A stretch of 64,000 nt of DNA from Phaeocystidibacter luteus (GTDB lineage Bacteria; Bacteroidota; Bacteroidia; Flavobacteriales; Schleiferiaceae), in NCBI RefSeq assembly GCF_008933115.1, contig NZ_WBVO01000003.1, positions 186,001 through 250,000 on the forward strand, in the 5' to 3' direction. Shown one piece after another: positions 42,339-49,840 of this stretch (its first letter is position 1; every line of letters starts with the position of its first letter). Under the pieces are notes generated by a model, which saw only the letters and a list, made by a program, of their open reading frames with translations, did not search any database and was not told where the DNA came from. The position numbers and the translations under genes are program-made.

Positions 42339-42761
42339 TTATTCAGCTGAAGCCTCTTCCTCCATCGCTGCAAGAAGCGGCTTGATCTTTTTACTTTTTT
42401 CGTCTCCTTCTGGATCATCCTTGTAAACTACAATGGCCTGATCTGGGTTCAACTCAGCATCCGTTGTTGTAGCCAAAATGAAGAACTTCGGATATCCTTT
42501 GAGATTGAGTAGGGTGGTAGAACCATCCGTATCCACAATTTTAAACGTGGCACTCTCACTCGCACCTGTTTCTGTGTTCATCAATTTAACATCGATTATC
42601 TCCAGGTAGTCCTTCGCATCCTTTTCAATAACCATTTGATATTGAATACGATTGCCTTCAACCATGCTCTTGGAAGAGTTCACTTGTTTGAACGGTGAAC
42701 ACGAAGCCATCAAAAAGAGGAGGGGTAAGGCTAGGATCAGAAGTCGTGATTGCATTTTCAT
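42339..42761 (-). CDS. Small lipoprotein of unknown function
   Basis: A 140-aa protein with a lipoprotein signal (LFLMASCSPF, lipidated Cys about residue 21), a compact beta-rich domain (IQYQMVIEKDAKDYLEI, VDTDGSTTLLNL) and an acidic tail. No known domain. It is flanked by a terminator downstream and by its own promoter upstream, where the -33 region coincides with a TTTTGAGAATTG sequence identical to one in the regulator's operator cluster. Confidence 0.75.
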   Translation of the reverse strand: MKMQSRLLILALPLLFLMASCSPFKQVNSSKSMVEGNRIQYQMVIEKDAKDYLEIIDVKLMNTETGASESATFKIVDTDGSTTLLNLKGYPKFFILATTTDAELNPDQAIVVYKDDPEGDEKSKKIKPLLAAMEEEASAE

Positions 42762-42788
42762 AATCTACTTAAATAAGTGATAGTCCCA

Positions 42789-42821
42789 CAAATATGGGAT
42801 TTTCCACGTTACAATTCTCAA
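42789..42821 (-). promoter_or_regulatory. Putative promoter of small lipoprotein gene with TGAGAATT site
   Basis: On the minus strand, TTG (42819-42821), a 22-nt spacer and CATATTTG (42789-42796, 7 of 8 matches to TAnnTTTG). The 12-mer TTTTGAGAATTG (42812-42823) covers the -33 element and equals 2237-2248. Confidence 0.5.
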
Positions 42822-43102
42822 AAGAGGACGTCAGCATATTCTGTCTTTTTATCAAAGACACTCTTTGCAAACGGACAAAGCGGTAGAATCTTGAGCTTGT
42901 GTTCTCGAGCACGTTCTACAGCTTTTCCAACCATCTTGTAACCAACACCTTGTCCGCGTAATGATTCATCAACCTCCGTGTGGTCAATAATGAATCGCGT
43001 GGCTCCAGAGTTGATATACGTCATTTCAGCGATGGTTTTCCCATCTTCTTCAACGTACCATCGACCTCCCTTTTCGTGGTGCTCTTCTTTTATTTCAGCC
43101 AT
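42818..43102 (-). CDS. Small GNAT-like N-acetyltransferase (YjdJ type)
   Basis: A 94-aa protein. GGRWYVEEDGKTIAEMTY, FIIDHTEVDESLRGQGVGYKMV (the acetyl-CoA loop RGQGVG; read in two parts) and ILPLCPFAKSVFDK match the short YjdJ/GCN5-related group. The substrate is unknown. The ATG at 43102 is used; an earlier TTG adds six residues inside the TPM gene. It follows the TPM gene by 11 nt and is the last gene of the merR-lemA-TPM operon. Confidence 0.88.
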   Translation of the reverse strand: MAEIKEEHHEKGGRWYVEEDGKTIAEMTYINSGATRFIIDHTEVDESLRGQGVGYKMVGKAVERAREHKLKILPLCPFAKSVFDKKTEYADVLF

Positions 43103-43113
43103 ATCTTTTGCTT

Positions 43114-43860
43114 TTACCAACTTCCCGAGGCGCCGCCTCCACCGAAACCACCACCTCCGCCGAAGCCGCCGCCAAAGCCGCCACCTCCGCCAAAGCCACC
43201 GCCTCCGCCGAAGCCACCCATTCCTCCGATCCAGTAGCCACCGCCCATACCGCGTCTGCCGCCATATGAACCGCCACCGCCACCGCGTCGGAATAAGAAG
43301 ACGAGAATGACAATTACCAGAATAACAATTAAGCCGCCCGGACGTGTACGTCTGGATCTAGCTCGTGGTGTTCCTTCAAACTGGCCATTCAAGACCTGTG
43401 TAATGGCAAGAACGCCGTCGCGAATGCCAACATAGTACTGCTGATCCTTGAAGTTGGGCGTAATGATTTCGTCAATAATGCGCCCCGTCATGATATCGGT
43501 CAATGAACCCTCAAGACCATATCCATTTTGGATGGTGATTTCACGATCATCCATGGCAATCAGCATCAAGCAGCCATTGTCGAATCCACTCTGGCCAATC
43601 TCCCATCTGTCTGCCAACTCCGCGGCGTAAAAGGCGATATCTCCTGGAACTCTATCTACAATATAAATGACGATTTCCGTAGATGTCGTATCCCTATATT
43701 TCTCCAAGAAAACCTCAAGTTGATTTTCCTCAGAACTGGACAGCACATTGTAATTGTCGATAACCTTGCCTTCGCTGTCATTCGGCTTAGGCGGATAGGT
43801 CTGCGCAAATGTGCTTAGGGAAAGGACTACGAGTAAAAGAACATGGATTACTTTCCTCAT
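43114..43860 (-). CDS. TPM domain membrane protein with Gly-rich tail (YgcG-like)
   Basis: A 248-aa protein. The signal peptide (about residues 1-19) is followed by a TPM domain (YPPKPNDSEGKVIDNYNVLS ... TEIVIYIVDRVPGD ... LMLIAMDDREITIQNGYGLEG), one transmembrane helix (LIVILVIVILVFLF) and a tail of GGGGGFGGG-type repeats ending in GASGSW. Proteins of this type occur with LemA and may assist membrane or envelope complexes; TPM domains are linked to photosystem repair in plants. It overlaps the second TPM gene by 4 nt. The low-complexity tail creates Pro-rich antisense ORFs that are artefacts. Confidence 0.9.
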   Translation of the reverse strand: MRKVIHVLLLVVLSLSTFAQTYPPKPNDSEGKVIDNYNVLSSSEENQLEVFLEKYRDTTSTEIVIYIVDRVPGDIAFYAAELADRWEIGQSGFDNGCLMLIAMDDREITIQNGYGLEGSLTDIMTGRIIDEIITPNFKDQQYYVGIRDGVLAITQVLNGQFEGTPRARSRRTRPGGLIVILVIVILVFLFRRGGGGGSYGGRRGMGGGYWIGGMGGFGGGGGFGGGGGFGGGFGGGGGFGGGGASGSW

Positions 43861-44300
43861 AGTTTCCCTTTTGATATGTCGTCCGACAATTCATTCACAT
43901 CATCTTCTTGATAAGGGAAATGCTCCGCAAGGGCGTCTCCGCATTTCAAGATTCCATCTACCATTCCACCCGAAAAGTCGCCTTCTTTGAACTTCGAAAT
44001 AACTGCATCTCGAATGCTGTCCCAAAAGCTCTGTCCAACCTTTTCGTGGATTCCTTTGTCTCCAATCAATGCGAATTGATGGTCGTCTGTAGAAAGGTAG
44101 AACAAGATGCCATTGCGAAGCTCGGTTTTAGTCATTCCCAACTTCTCAAAAGCATAAACGGCGCGCTTGTAAGCGTCGCCGTTTGATTTATGCTCTACAC
44201 GTACTCGAATTTCTCCCGAGGTAGCTTTCTCAGCTTTCCCGATAGCATTCGTGATTTCACTCTCTTGCTCCGGAGTGAAAAAGAAGTGTTGATCACTCAT
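43857..44300 (-). CDS. TPM domain protein, cytoplasmic-type
   Basis: A 147-aa protein without a signal peptide. FFTPEQESEITNAIGKAEK, TSGEIRVRVEHKS and RNGILFYLSTDDHQFALIGD are TPM-domain features, and GDFSGGMVDGI lies near the end. It is the second TPM-domain protein in a row and overlaps lemA by one base (TAATG) and the Gly-rich TPM gene by 4 nt, so it is tightly coupled. Function unknown; a role with LemA at the membrane is likely. Confidence 0.88.
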   Translation of the reverse strand: MSDQHFFFTPEQESEITNAIGKAEKATSGEIRVRVEHKSNGDAYKRAVYAFEKLGMTKTELRNGILFYLSTDDHQFALIGDKGIHEKVGQSFWDSIRDAVISKFKEGDFSGGMVDGILKCGDALAEHFPYQEDDVNELSDDISKGKL

Positions 44301-44908
44301 TATTGCTGAGCGTTATCTCTCAATCTGAGTCCTTGTTCCGAACCTTGCTCCGCTTCAAATCTTGCCTTTGGCTCAAATCCATAGAAGTTTGAAACAATGC
44401 GGTTTAGGAATCCTCTGAGGTAAGTGTTGTATGCGCCAACGTCCTCATTGTAACGAGTTCGTGCGACAGCAATTCGGTTCTCCGTTCCCTCCAGTGAGTT
44501 CATCACATCGCGATAGCCTGCAACAGCCTGAACGTTTGGATAGCGCTCCATCGTAAGCATCAATCTAGATAATGATCCAGAAAGTTGTGACTGTGCCTCT
44601 TGGAATTGAGCCATGTTCGCCTCTGTGAGGTTGTTTGCATCAATCTCTATAGAAGTGGCCTTTGCGCGAGCCTCAATCACACCCGTCAAGATCTCTTTTT
44701 CGAGTTCACCCGACTGCTCAGCTATGTATAATAGGTTGTCGATGAGGTCATATCGACGTTGGTATTGGGTTTCAACTTGCGACCAAGCTGTGTTTACACC
44801 CTCTTCCATTTCTACCATCTTGTTGTAGCGCCCACCAAACATGAACACACCGATGATCCCGAGAAGGGCAACAAATACTACAATACCTATGAGAAGTTTC
44901 TTCGCCAT
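44300..44908 (-). CDS. lemA: LemA family protein
   Basis: A 202-aa protein. One N-terminal membrane helix (about residues 4-24) is followed by long helices with NTAWSQVETQYQRRYDLIDN (the LemA signature), ERYPNVQAVAGYRD and ENRIAVARTRYNEDVGAYN. LemA proteins are membrane-anchored helical-bundle proteins of uncertain function, often next to TPM-domain genes, as here. It starts 1 nt after the merR stop. Confidence 0.94.
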   Translation of the reverse strand: MAKKLLIGIVVFVALLGIIGVFMFGGRYNKMVEMEEGVNTAWSQVETQYQRRYDLIDNLLYIAEQSGELEKEILTGVIEARAKATSIEIDANNLTEANMAQFQEAQSQLSGSLSRLMLTMERYPNVQAVAGYRDVMNSLEGTENRIAVARTRYNEDVGAYNTYLRGFLNRIVSNFYGFEPKARFEAEQGSEQGLRLRDNAQQ

Positions 44909-44909
44909 T

Positions 44910-45245
44910 TTATAATTCGCGTTTTAGTTTCATTAATCGTTCTCTGATAGACATCAAACGGTTTACCACTTCCGCTTCCTGTGCCACATCGTCAGCATTC
45001 TCACGGAGCTTCTTTCGCGCTCCCTCTATGGTGAAGCCCCTTTCCTTTACCAAGTGGAACACCAAGTGAATCTGCTCAATATCCTTGGGTGTATAAGCAC
45101 GGTTTCCCTTGTTGTTTTTCTTGGGATGTAGCTTGGGGAACTCCTTCTCCCAATACCTCAAAAGTGAGGTGTTCACATCAAAAATGTCGGCTACCTCACC
45201 TATCGAATAGTATCGCTTTGTGAGCTCTGGAAGTTTAAAATGCAT
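44910..45245 (-). CDS. MerR family transcriptional regulator
   Basis: A 111-aa protein. The winged HTH has YYSIGEVADIFDVNTSLLRYWEKEFPKL (read in two parts) with wing residues NRAYTPKDIEQIH, followed by a short dimerisation coiled coil. There is no C-terminal ligand domain or cysteine sensor, so it belongs to the short MerR-like group common in Bacteroidota. It is the first gene of the lemA operon. A possible -7 CATCTTTG (7 of 8) lies at 45277-45284. Confidence 0.92.
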   Translation of the reverse strand: MHFKLPELTKRYYSIGEVADIFDVNTSLLRYWEKEFPKLHPKKNNKGNRAYTPKDIEQIHLVFHLVKERGFTIEGARKKLRENADDVAQEAEVVNRLMSIRERLMKLKREL

Positions 45246-45375
45246 CCTCTAAAAATAGCGTTTGTCCACGGTACATCAAAGATGCAGCCTTTTTTTCACA
45301 CGCAGAAATCTGCCAAGTTGTCTTTAGTTGGCATATTCCATCGCCCCAATACATGTATGAATTAATTGGTTGAAT

Positions 45376-45383
45376 TACTTTTG
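45376..45383 (+). promoter_or_regulatory. -7 promoter element for GT2 gene, near-leaderless
   Basis: A perfect TACTTTTG ends 4 nt before the ATG at 45388. The transcript would then start at or within a few bases of the start codon. It also excludes the earlier in-frame ATG at 45370. Confidence 0.6.
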
Positions 45384-45387
45384 CGGC

Positions 45388-46149
45388 ATGATTAAGGACA
45401 AAAAGGTAGTCATCGTATTGCCAGCGTATAACGCGGCTAAGACGCTCGAGCGAACGTACAATGAGATTCCATTTGATATTGTAGACGATGTTGTTCTCGT
45501 AGACGATAAGAGTTCCGACGACACCGTTGAGGTGGGTAAGCGATTGGGAATCAAGCATATCATCTCTCACGAGCAGAACAAAGGATACGGGGGAAACCAA
45601 AAGTCTTGCTACAATAAGGCCGTCGAGATTGGTGCCGATATCGTCGTGATGCTTCACCCAGACTATCAGTACACGCCTCAGCTCATCCAAAGTATGAGTC
45701 ACCTAATCGCCAACGATGTTTATCCGGTTGTCCTCGGCTCACGCATCCTCGGAAAAGGTGCACTCAAAGGCGGAATGCCATGGTATAAGTACGTTGCAAA
45801 CCGCATCCTTACTCTGTTCCAGAATATTTTGATGGGACAAAAGCTATCAGAATACCACACCGGTTACCGCGCGTTCTCACGCGAAGTTCTACAAGCTGTA
45901 GATTTCAATACAAACTCAGATGATTTTGTGTTCGACAATCAAATGCTGGCGCAGATTTTCTACAAAGGTTTTGAAATCGCAGAGATTACTTGTCCAACCA
46001 AGTACTTCGCTGAAGCGAGCTCAATCAACCTCAAACGCAGCTCCATTTACGGATTGGGTGTGTTAAAGGTGAGCTTGCAGTACCGCCTTGCAAAATGGGG
46101 CCTCATCAAGCCAGCTTACTTGCTTAACGCCGGTCGCTCGAAAAAGTAG
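45388..46149 (+). CDS. Family 2 glycosyltransferase, polyprenyl-phosphate sugar synthase-like
   Basis: A 253-aa DPM1-like GT-A enzyme. VIVLPAYNAAKTLERT opens the nucleotide-sugar domain, VLVDDKSSDDTVEV holds the first Asp motif, GADIVVMLHPDYQY a DXD-like position (HPD), and YHTGYRAFSREVL the acceptor region. There are no C-terminal membrane helices. It probably makes a polyprenyl-phosphate sugar donor. The convergent gene encodes a membrane GT39 that could use such a donor, and the two overlap by 34 bp. Confidence 0.9.
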   Translation: MIKDKKVVIVLPAYNAAKTLERTYNEIPFDIVDDVVLVDDKSSDDTVEVGKRLGIKHIISHEQNKGYGGNQKSCYNKAVEIGADIVVMLHPDYQYTPQLIQSMSHLIANDVYPVVLGSRILGKGALKGGMPWYKYVANRILTLFQNILMGQKLSEYHTGYRAFSREVLQAVDFNTNSDDFVFDNQMLAQIFYKGFEIAEITCPTKYFAEASSINLKRSSIYGLGVLKVSLQYRLAKWGLIKPAYLLNAGRSKK

Positions 46150-47774
46150 AATCCATTTTTGCTGTACAAGAATACAGCCTCCGGATACTTTTCTCTGAAT
46201 TCTTGCTCTTTGTTGATTTTTACAGAGATCAACACGGGCTTATCGATTTCTCCATGGAATAGCCACCTTCTACTAGTGGCCGAATCGTTCTGATACGGTT
46301 CTGGTCTATTGTAGAACCATGGCACGTAGGATTTATATCCGTACGTCGTAACGTAGACCTCTTCTCCCGCCCTCTCTTCAAAGAATTCAACATTCGCGTA
46401 CTGGCTAATCCGCTCAATTTTGGCGACAAAAAACACAAGTGCGAGGAGTACCCAAACGCCAGTGCCATAGAAAAGCGCTCTGACGGCGATGAGCCCTTTT
46501 TTCTTTGCCAAAAACAAATAAGTCGAAAGTGCCAGTGCAATCCAAATGGCAGGCACATAGTCAATTGTCGACCACCAAGTTTCAGCCTCCATATTGGCGG
46601 TTGCAAATGGATCAGCTTCCATCAAAGGAAGGATGAGGTCCGGGTGCATGCCGGCATAAGGCAGAGCAATCGAGATGAGCAATACCAAGACCCCAATGAC
46701 TACGACCCCAATGTTCAACCCTCTGGTGATTTCTTTCTTTTCTACTAATCGCCAAAGGGTGAGCGCCGATAAGAAGGTAATCGGATAGTAGGCCATGGAG
46801 CTGTAGTGGATAATCTTCGTGCCTACCAGACTGAAAAGAATGAGTACAACCCAGAAAAGGACAATCATCCAAAGTTGGAAATTAGCGAGATGGGCTGGAA
46901 TGTCTGCTCTTTTCTTGAGGCTCGACAATGCAAAGATGCTCGCTGGGAAACATCCGAAGAGCAACACGACAAAGTGGTACCCAAAGAATCCACTGTGTCC
47001 AGCATCTCCAGTCGTCAAGAGCTCCCACTGTCTAATTGTAAATTCAATGATGAACTCGGGACCGCGAGCAATTAAATCGACCGCAAACCACAATAAGAAT
47101 ACGCCAAGCGCCGACAACGAGAACTTCACGAAGTTGACAAACTTTACAGGTATCACGAACTTGTGAATAAGCGCGTATACGGCATACGTCAAGAATACGA
47201 TGAGGTAGGCTACCGGACCTTTCGTCAGAATTCCAAGACCGATGAAGGCGCCGCCGACAAGTAGAAGCTTCAATCTCGACCAACGAATTTCGAAATCCAT
47301 TTGCCCATCCTTCCAGGAAGATAAAATGAGGAACAGTATTCCGTTGAAGATGAAGAAATTGAAAAACGGATCAATGATTCCACTTTTAAAGTAGAGGAAG
47401 GGCAAGATGCTTCCGAACCAACTCAAAGCCCAGAACAATCCGAATCGCTTATCGACCAAAAAGCGCCCGAGGCGATACAGATACGGCAAAACCAAGGTGC
47501 CTAGAAGTGCATTTGGGAATCGCGCAGCGAATTCATTAACGCCAAAGATCTCCATGGAGGCTGCTTGAAGCCAAAAGAAGAGAGGTGGCTTCTCCGTAAA
47601 CACCTCATAATTGATTTGCATCTTGAGCCAATCGCCCGTGGCGACCATCTCCCGTGCTATTTCGGCGAAGTTGTTTTCATCCCAATCAAAGAGGTGTACA
47701 CCGCCCAAGAAAGGAACGAAGAATACCACCCCAAGGATGAACCAAAAGAGGGGTGACTTGTCGATTCGCTTCAT
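46116..47774 (-). CDS. GT39/ArnT-like membrane glycosyltransferase
   Basis: A 552-aa protein with about 11-12 membrane helices. HLFDWDENNFAEIAREMVAT carries the catalytic Asp/Glu loop of GT-C enzymes, and FTEKPPLFFWLQA and FAARFPNALLGTL are typical of the PMT/ArnT family. It transfers sugars from polyprenyl phosphate on the periplasmic face to lipid A, lipid or protein acceptors; which one cannot be told. The ATG at 47774 is preferred to a codon 7 residues earlier. Its 3' end overlaps the GT2 gene by 34 bp. Confidence 0.9.
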   Translation of the reverse strand: MKRIDKSPLFWFILGVVFFVPFLGGVHLFDWDENNFAEIAREMVATGDWLKMQINYEVFTEKPPLFFWLQAASMEIFGVNEFAARFPNALLGTLVLPYLYRLGRFLVDKRFGLFWALSWFGSILPFLYFKSGIIDPFFNFFIFNGILFLILSSWKDGQMDFEIRWSRLKLLLVGGAFIGLGILTKGPVAYLIVFLTYAVYALIHKFVIPVKFVNFVKFSLSALGVFLLWFAVDLIARGPEFIIEFTIRQWELLTTGDAGHSGFFGYHFVVLLFGCFPASIFALSSLKKRADIPAHLANFQLWMIVLFWVVLILFSLVGTKIIHYSSMAYYPITFLSALTLWRLVEKKEITRGLNIGVVVIGVLVLLISIALPYAGMHPDLILPLMEADPFATANMEAETWWSTIDYVPAIWIALALSTYLFLAKKKGLIAVRALFYGTGVWVLLALVFFVAKIERISQYANVEFFEERAGEEVYVTTYGYKSYVPWFYNRPEPYQNDSATSRRWLFHGEIDKPVLISVKINKEQEFREKYPEAVFLYSKNGFYFFERPALSK

Positions 47775-47849
47775 ATTTCGATTTGTTGTCTCCAAAAGTG
47801 TATTCTTCTAGGCAGTGCGAAATTAACTTTTACTTGGCTAACACCGAAG

Positions 47850-47878
47850 TTGAGCGAATAGAGAAAATCCGATATTTG
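47850..47878 (+). promoter_or_regulatory. Putative promoter of LysM/M23 gene
   Basis: TTG (47850-47852), an 18-nt spacer and GATATTTG (47871-47878; 7 of 8 matches), 23 nt before the TTG start at 47902. Confidence 0.4.
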
Positions 47879-47901
47879 CATCGAAATAATCTCACAACGT
47901 C

Positions 47902-48732
47902 TTGAAACACTTTCTATTAGTAATTGCATCCGCCGCTTCAGTTTTGGCTTTTGCACAGCCGAGGAGATTGGCTGAGATTACGCCTTCAGTTTCAGAAGGA
48001 GCTATTGTTCCTTACCTAAACCCAGACTTCGTTGAGTTCAAAGCCTTTACATGGGCTTGGGATCACAATGAGTGTCATGTAGATTCCATCGATCTTTCAC
48101 TTTCCACAGATACCATCCATTTGAATTGGGTTAACCGTCGCCACCCTGAATTCCATATGCCAGTAGGCGGGGAGCTAAGAAGCCAGTTTGGCTGGAGGCG
48201 ATATCGCTACCACTACGGGGTAGATCTCAAATTGAATCGAGGAGATACAGTTTATGCAGCTTTCGATGGAAAGATTCGCTACGCACGTTACAATTACGGC
48301 GGCTATGGAAATCTAGTAGTTGTTCGACACTACAACGGTGCTGAAACTTACTATGCGCACTTGAGCAAGTTCCTCGTAGATACAAATGATTATGTCAAAG
48401 CCGGGACCCCAATTGGACTTGGTGGTTCAACTGGACGTTCAACTGGGCCTCATTTACATTTCGAGATTCGCTATTTAGGGAATGCCATCAATCCAACGGA
48501 TATCATCAACTTCGAAACTGGCGAACTCGTGAACGAAGACATGGATATTCACAGCGATGTTTTCAAGTACAAGAAGGAAATGCGCGAGCGCAAGTATCAC
48601 CGAGTTCGCTCCGGTGAAACACTTTCTGCCATTGCTCGCAGGTATCACACAAGCGTAAATTCTATCTGCAGATTGAACGGAATCCGTTCAACAGATATCA
48701 TCAGAATTGGTCAGAATCTTCGGGTGAGGTAA
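47902..48732 (+). CDS. M23 metallopeptidase with C-terminal LysM domain
   Basis: A 276-aa protein. The signal peptide (about residues 1-18) is followed by a LytM/M23 domain with zinc ligands in RYHYGVDLKLNRGD and GPHLHFEIRY, then a LysM domain (YHRVRSGETLSAIARRYHTS ... IRIGQNLRVR). It probably cuts peptidoglycan cross-links in the periplasm. The start is TTG; no ATG or GTG gives the signal peptide. Its TAA abuts the TAA of the opposite M23 gene with no gap. Confidence 0.93.
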   Translation: MKHFLLVIASAASVLAFAQPRRLAEITPSVSEGAIVPYLNPDFVEFKAFTWAWDHNECHVDSIDLSLSTDTIHLNWVNRRHPEFHMPVGGELRSQFGWRRYRYHYGVDLKLNRGDTVYAAFDGKIRYARYNYGGYGNLVVVRHYNGAETYYAHLSKFLVDTNDYVKAGTPIGLGGSTGRSTGPHLHFEIRYLGNAINPTDIINFETGELVNEDMDIHSDVFKYKKEMRERKYHRVRSGETLSAIARRYHTSVNSICRLNGIRSTDIIRIGQNLRVR

Positions 48733-49707
48733 TTAGTCGAATGACTGGTTACTCTGCGAACTGATTTCGATGAGGCGATCGTACTCTTCTGGAGTAAGAT
48801 CGTTGTAGAAGAAGTTAATCGGATTGATCTTTGAACCGTTCCGTATCACTTCATAGTGCAAGTGTGGAGCGGTTGATCTTCCCGAGTTTCCAACGTACCC
48901 AATCACATCACCACGCTTCACTTTCTGGCCTCTACGAACCGAAACTCGGCTCATGTGTCCGTACAGTGTTTCGTATCCAAAGCCGTGATTGATTTGCACG
49001 TACCTGCCATACCCCGAACCATTGCGAGTTCGTGCCACGGTTACGGTGCCGTCTCCAGTCGCGTAAATAGGTGTGCCAATTTCCGCAGAGAAATCAAGCC
49101 CGGCGTGAAGCTTCCTCACTTTGTAGATCGGGTGGATTCGATATCCGAATCCCGATGCAATTCGCTTCAAATCAGTATTAGAAACAGGTTGAATGGCCGG
49201 GATAGCGGAAAGGAGTTCTTCTCTGTTTTTAGCCAAAGCGATTACCTCGTCGAATGACCTGCTTTGAACAACTACGCGCTTGGTCAACTCGTCGAGTGTC
49301 ATGGCGTTTTGCTTGAGAAGGTCTGTATAAGTCAAGCCCTCTAGGTGTTCATATCGGTTGGCACCTCCGAATCCAGAGTGACGAACTTCGTTGGGAATAG
49401 GTTCTGCTTCAAAAACTACCCTCCAGATATTGTTGTCTCGATCTTCAAGCTCGGTAACAACGCTGTTGAGGTCTTCCAACCTGTTTTCCATGAGGTTCAA
49501 TTCGAGCTCCATGGCAGCCAGTTCTCGTTTGAGGCGGCGCTCTTTTGGAGAATCGAACAGATTATCTGAAACAAAAAACAAGATTCCAGCAAGGACTATT
49601 GCCGAGAGCAGAAACGCACCAGTGCTGCGAATTCTGTCATTCCAAGTACGCTCAATCTTGCGATATGAAAGTGTTCTTGGGTCGTAATAGTATTTCACCT
49701 TCGCCAT
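48733..49707 (-). CDS. Membrane-anchored M23 metallopeptidase
   Basis: A 324-aa protein. A basic N-terminus, one membrane helix (about residues 28-46), a coiled coil (about 56-95, KERRLKRELAAMELELNL) and a C-terminal LytM domain with RKLHAGLDFSAEIGTP and TAPHLHYEVIRNG. Both zinc-ligand motifs are intact, so it is probably an active DD-endopeptidase. It converges on the LysM peptidase gene and diverges from alaS. Confidence 0.93.
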   Translation of the reverse strand: MAKVKYYYDPRTLSYRKIERTWNDRIRSTGAFLLSAIVLAGILFFVSDNLFDSPKERRLKRELAAMELELNLMENRLEDLNSVVTELEDRDNNIWRVVFEAEPIPNEVRHSGFGGANRYEHLEGLTYTDLLKQNAMTLDELTKRVVVQSRSFDEVIALAKNREELLSAIPAIQPVSNTDLKRIASGFGYRIHPIYKVRKLHAGLDFSAEIGTPIYATGDGTVTVARTRNGSGYGRYVQINHGFGYETLYGHMSRVSVRRGQKVKRGDVIGYVGNSGRSTAPHLHYEVIRNGSKINPINFFYNDLTPEEYDRLIEISSQSNQSFD

Positions 49708-49722
49708 GGGCTATCCTTTTCC

Positions 49723-49730
49723 TATTTTTG
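49723..49730 (+). promoter_or_regulatory. -7 promoter element for alaS
   Basis: A perfect TATTTTTG, 99 nt before the TTG start, leaving an unusually long leader that contains a 25-codon ORF. It also shows that the longer frame from 49545 is not used. Confidence 0.6.
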
Positions 49731-49762
49731 CTGCATTATACGCCTTATCGGCTGGCATCTGA

Positions 49763-49840
49763 ATGTCAAAGTTATTCATTTTTCCACCGAGAGGGCCAGA
49801 TAGTTTTCAACCGACTGAATTACGGTACATTGACAGCTAA
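49763..49840 (+). CDS. Putative 25-aa upstream ORF overlapping the alaS start
   Basis: ATG at 49763 encodes MSKLFIFPPRGPDSFQPTEL plus five residues and stops at 49838-49840, after the alaS TTG (49830) in another frame. It lies wholly inside the alaS leader. Ribosomes finishing it would be placed at the weak TTG. It could be chance; there is no alanine run of a classical attenuator. Confidence 0.3.
   Translation: MSKLFIFPPRGPDSFQPTELRYIDS

Noticed and set aside
42980-43237. Pro-rich ORF (PPPPKPPPPPKPP)
   Set aside because: Antisense shadow of the Gly-rich tail of the TPM protein.
43130-43240. Short tandem repeats resembling a CRISPR-like array
   Set aside because: They encode GGGGGFGGG units of a real protein; there are no spacers or cas genes.
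46819-47166. 115-aa antisense ORF inside the GT39 gene
   Set aside because: Shadow of a membrane protein gene with strong family motifs.
49545-49829. 95-residue N-terminal extension of alaS
   Set aside because: It overlaps the opposite M23 gene and the -7 element; AlaS similarity begins at TAKEIRQ.
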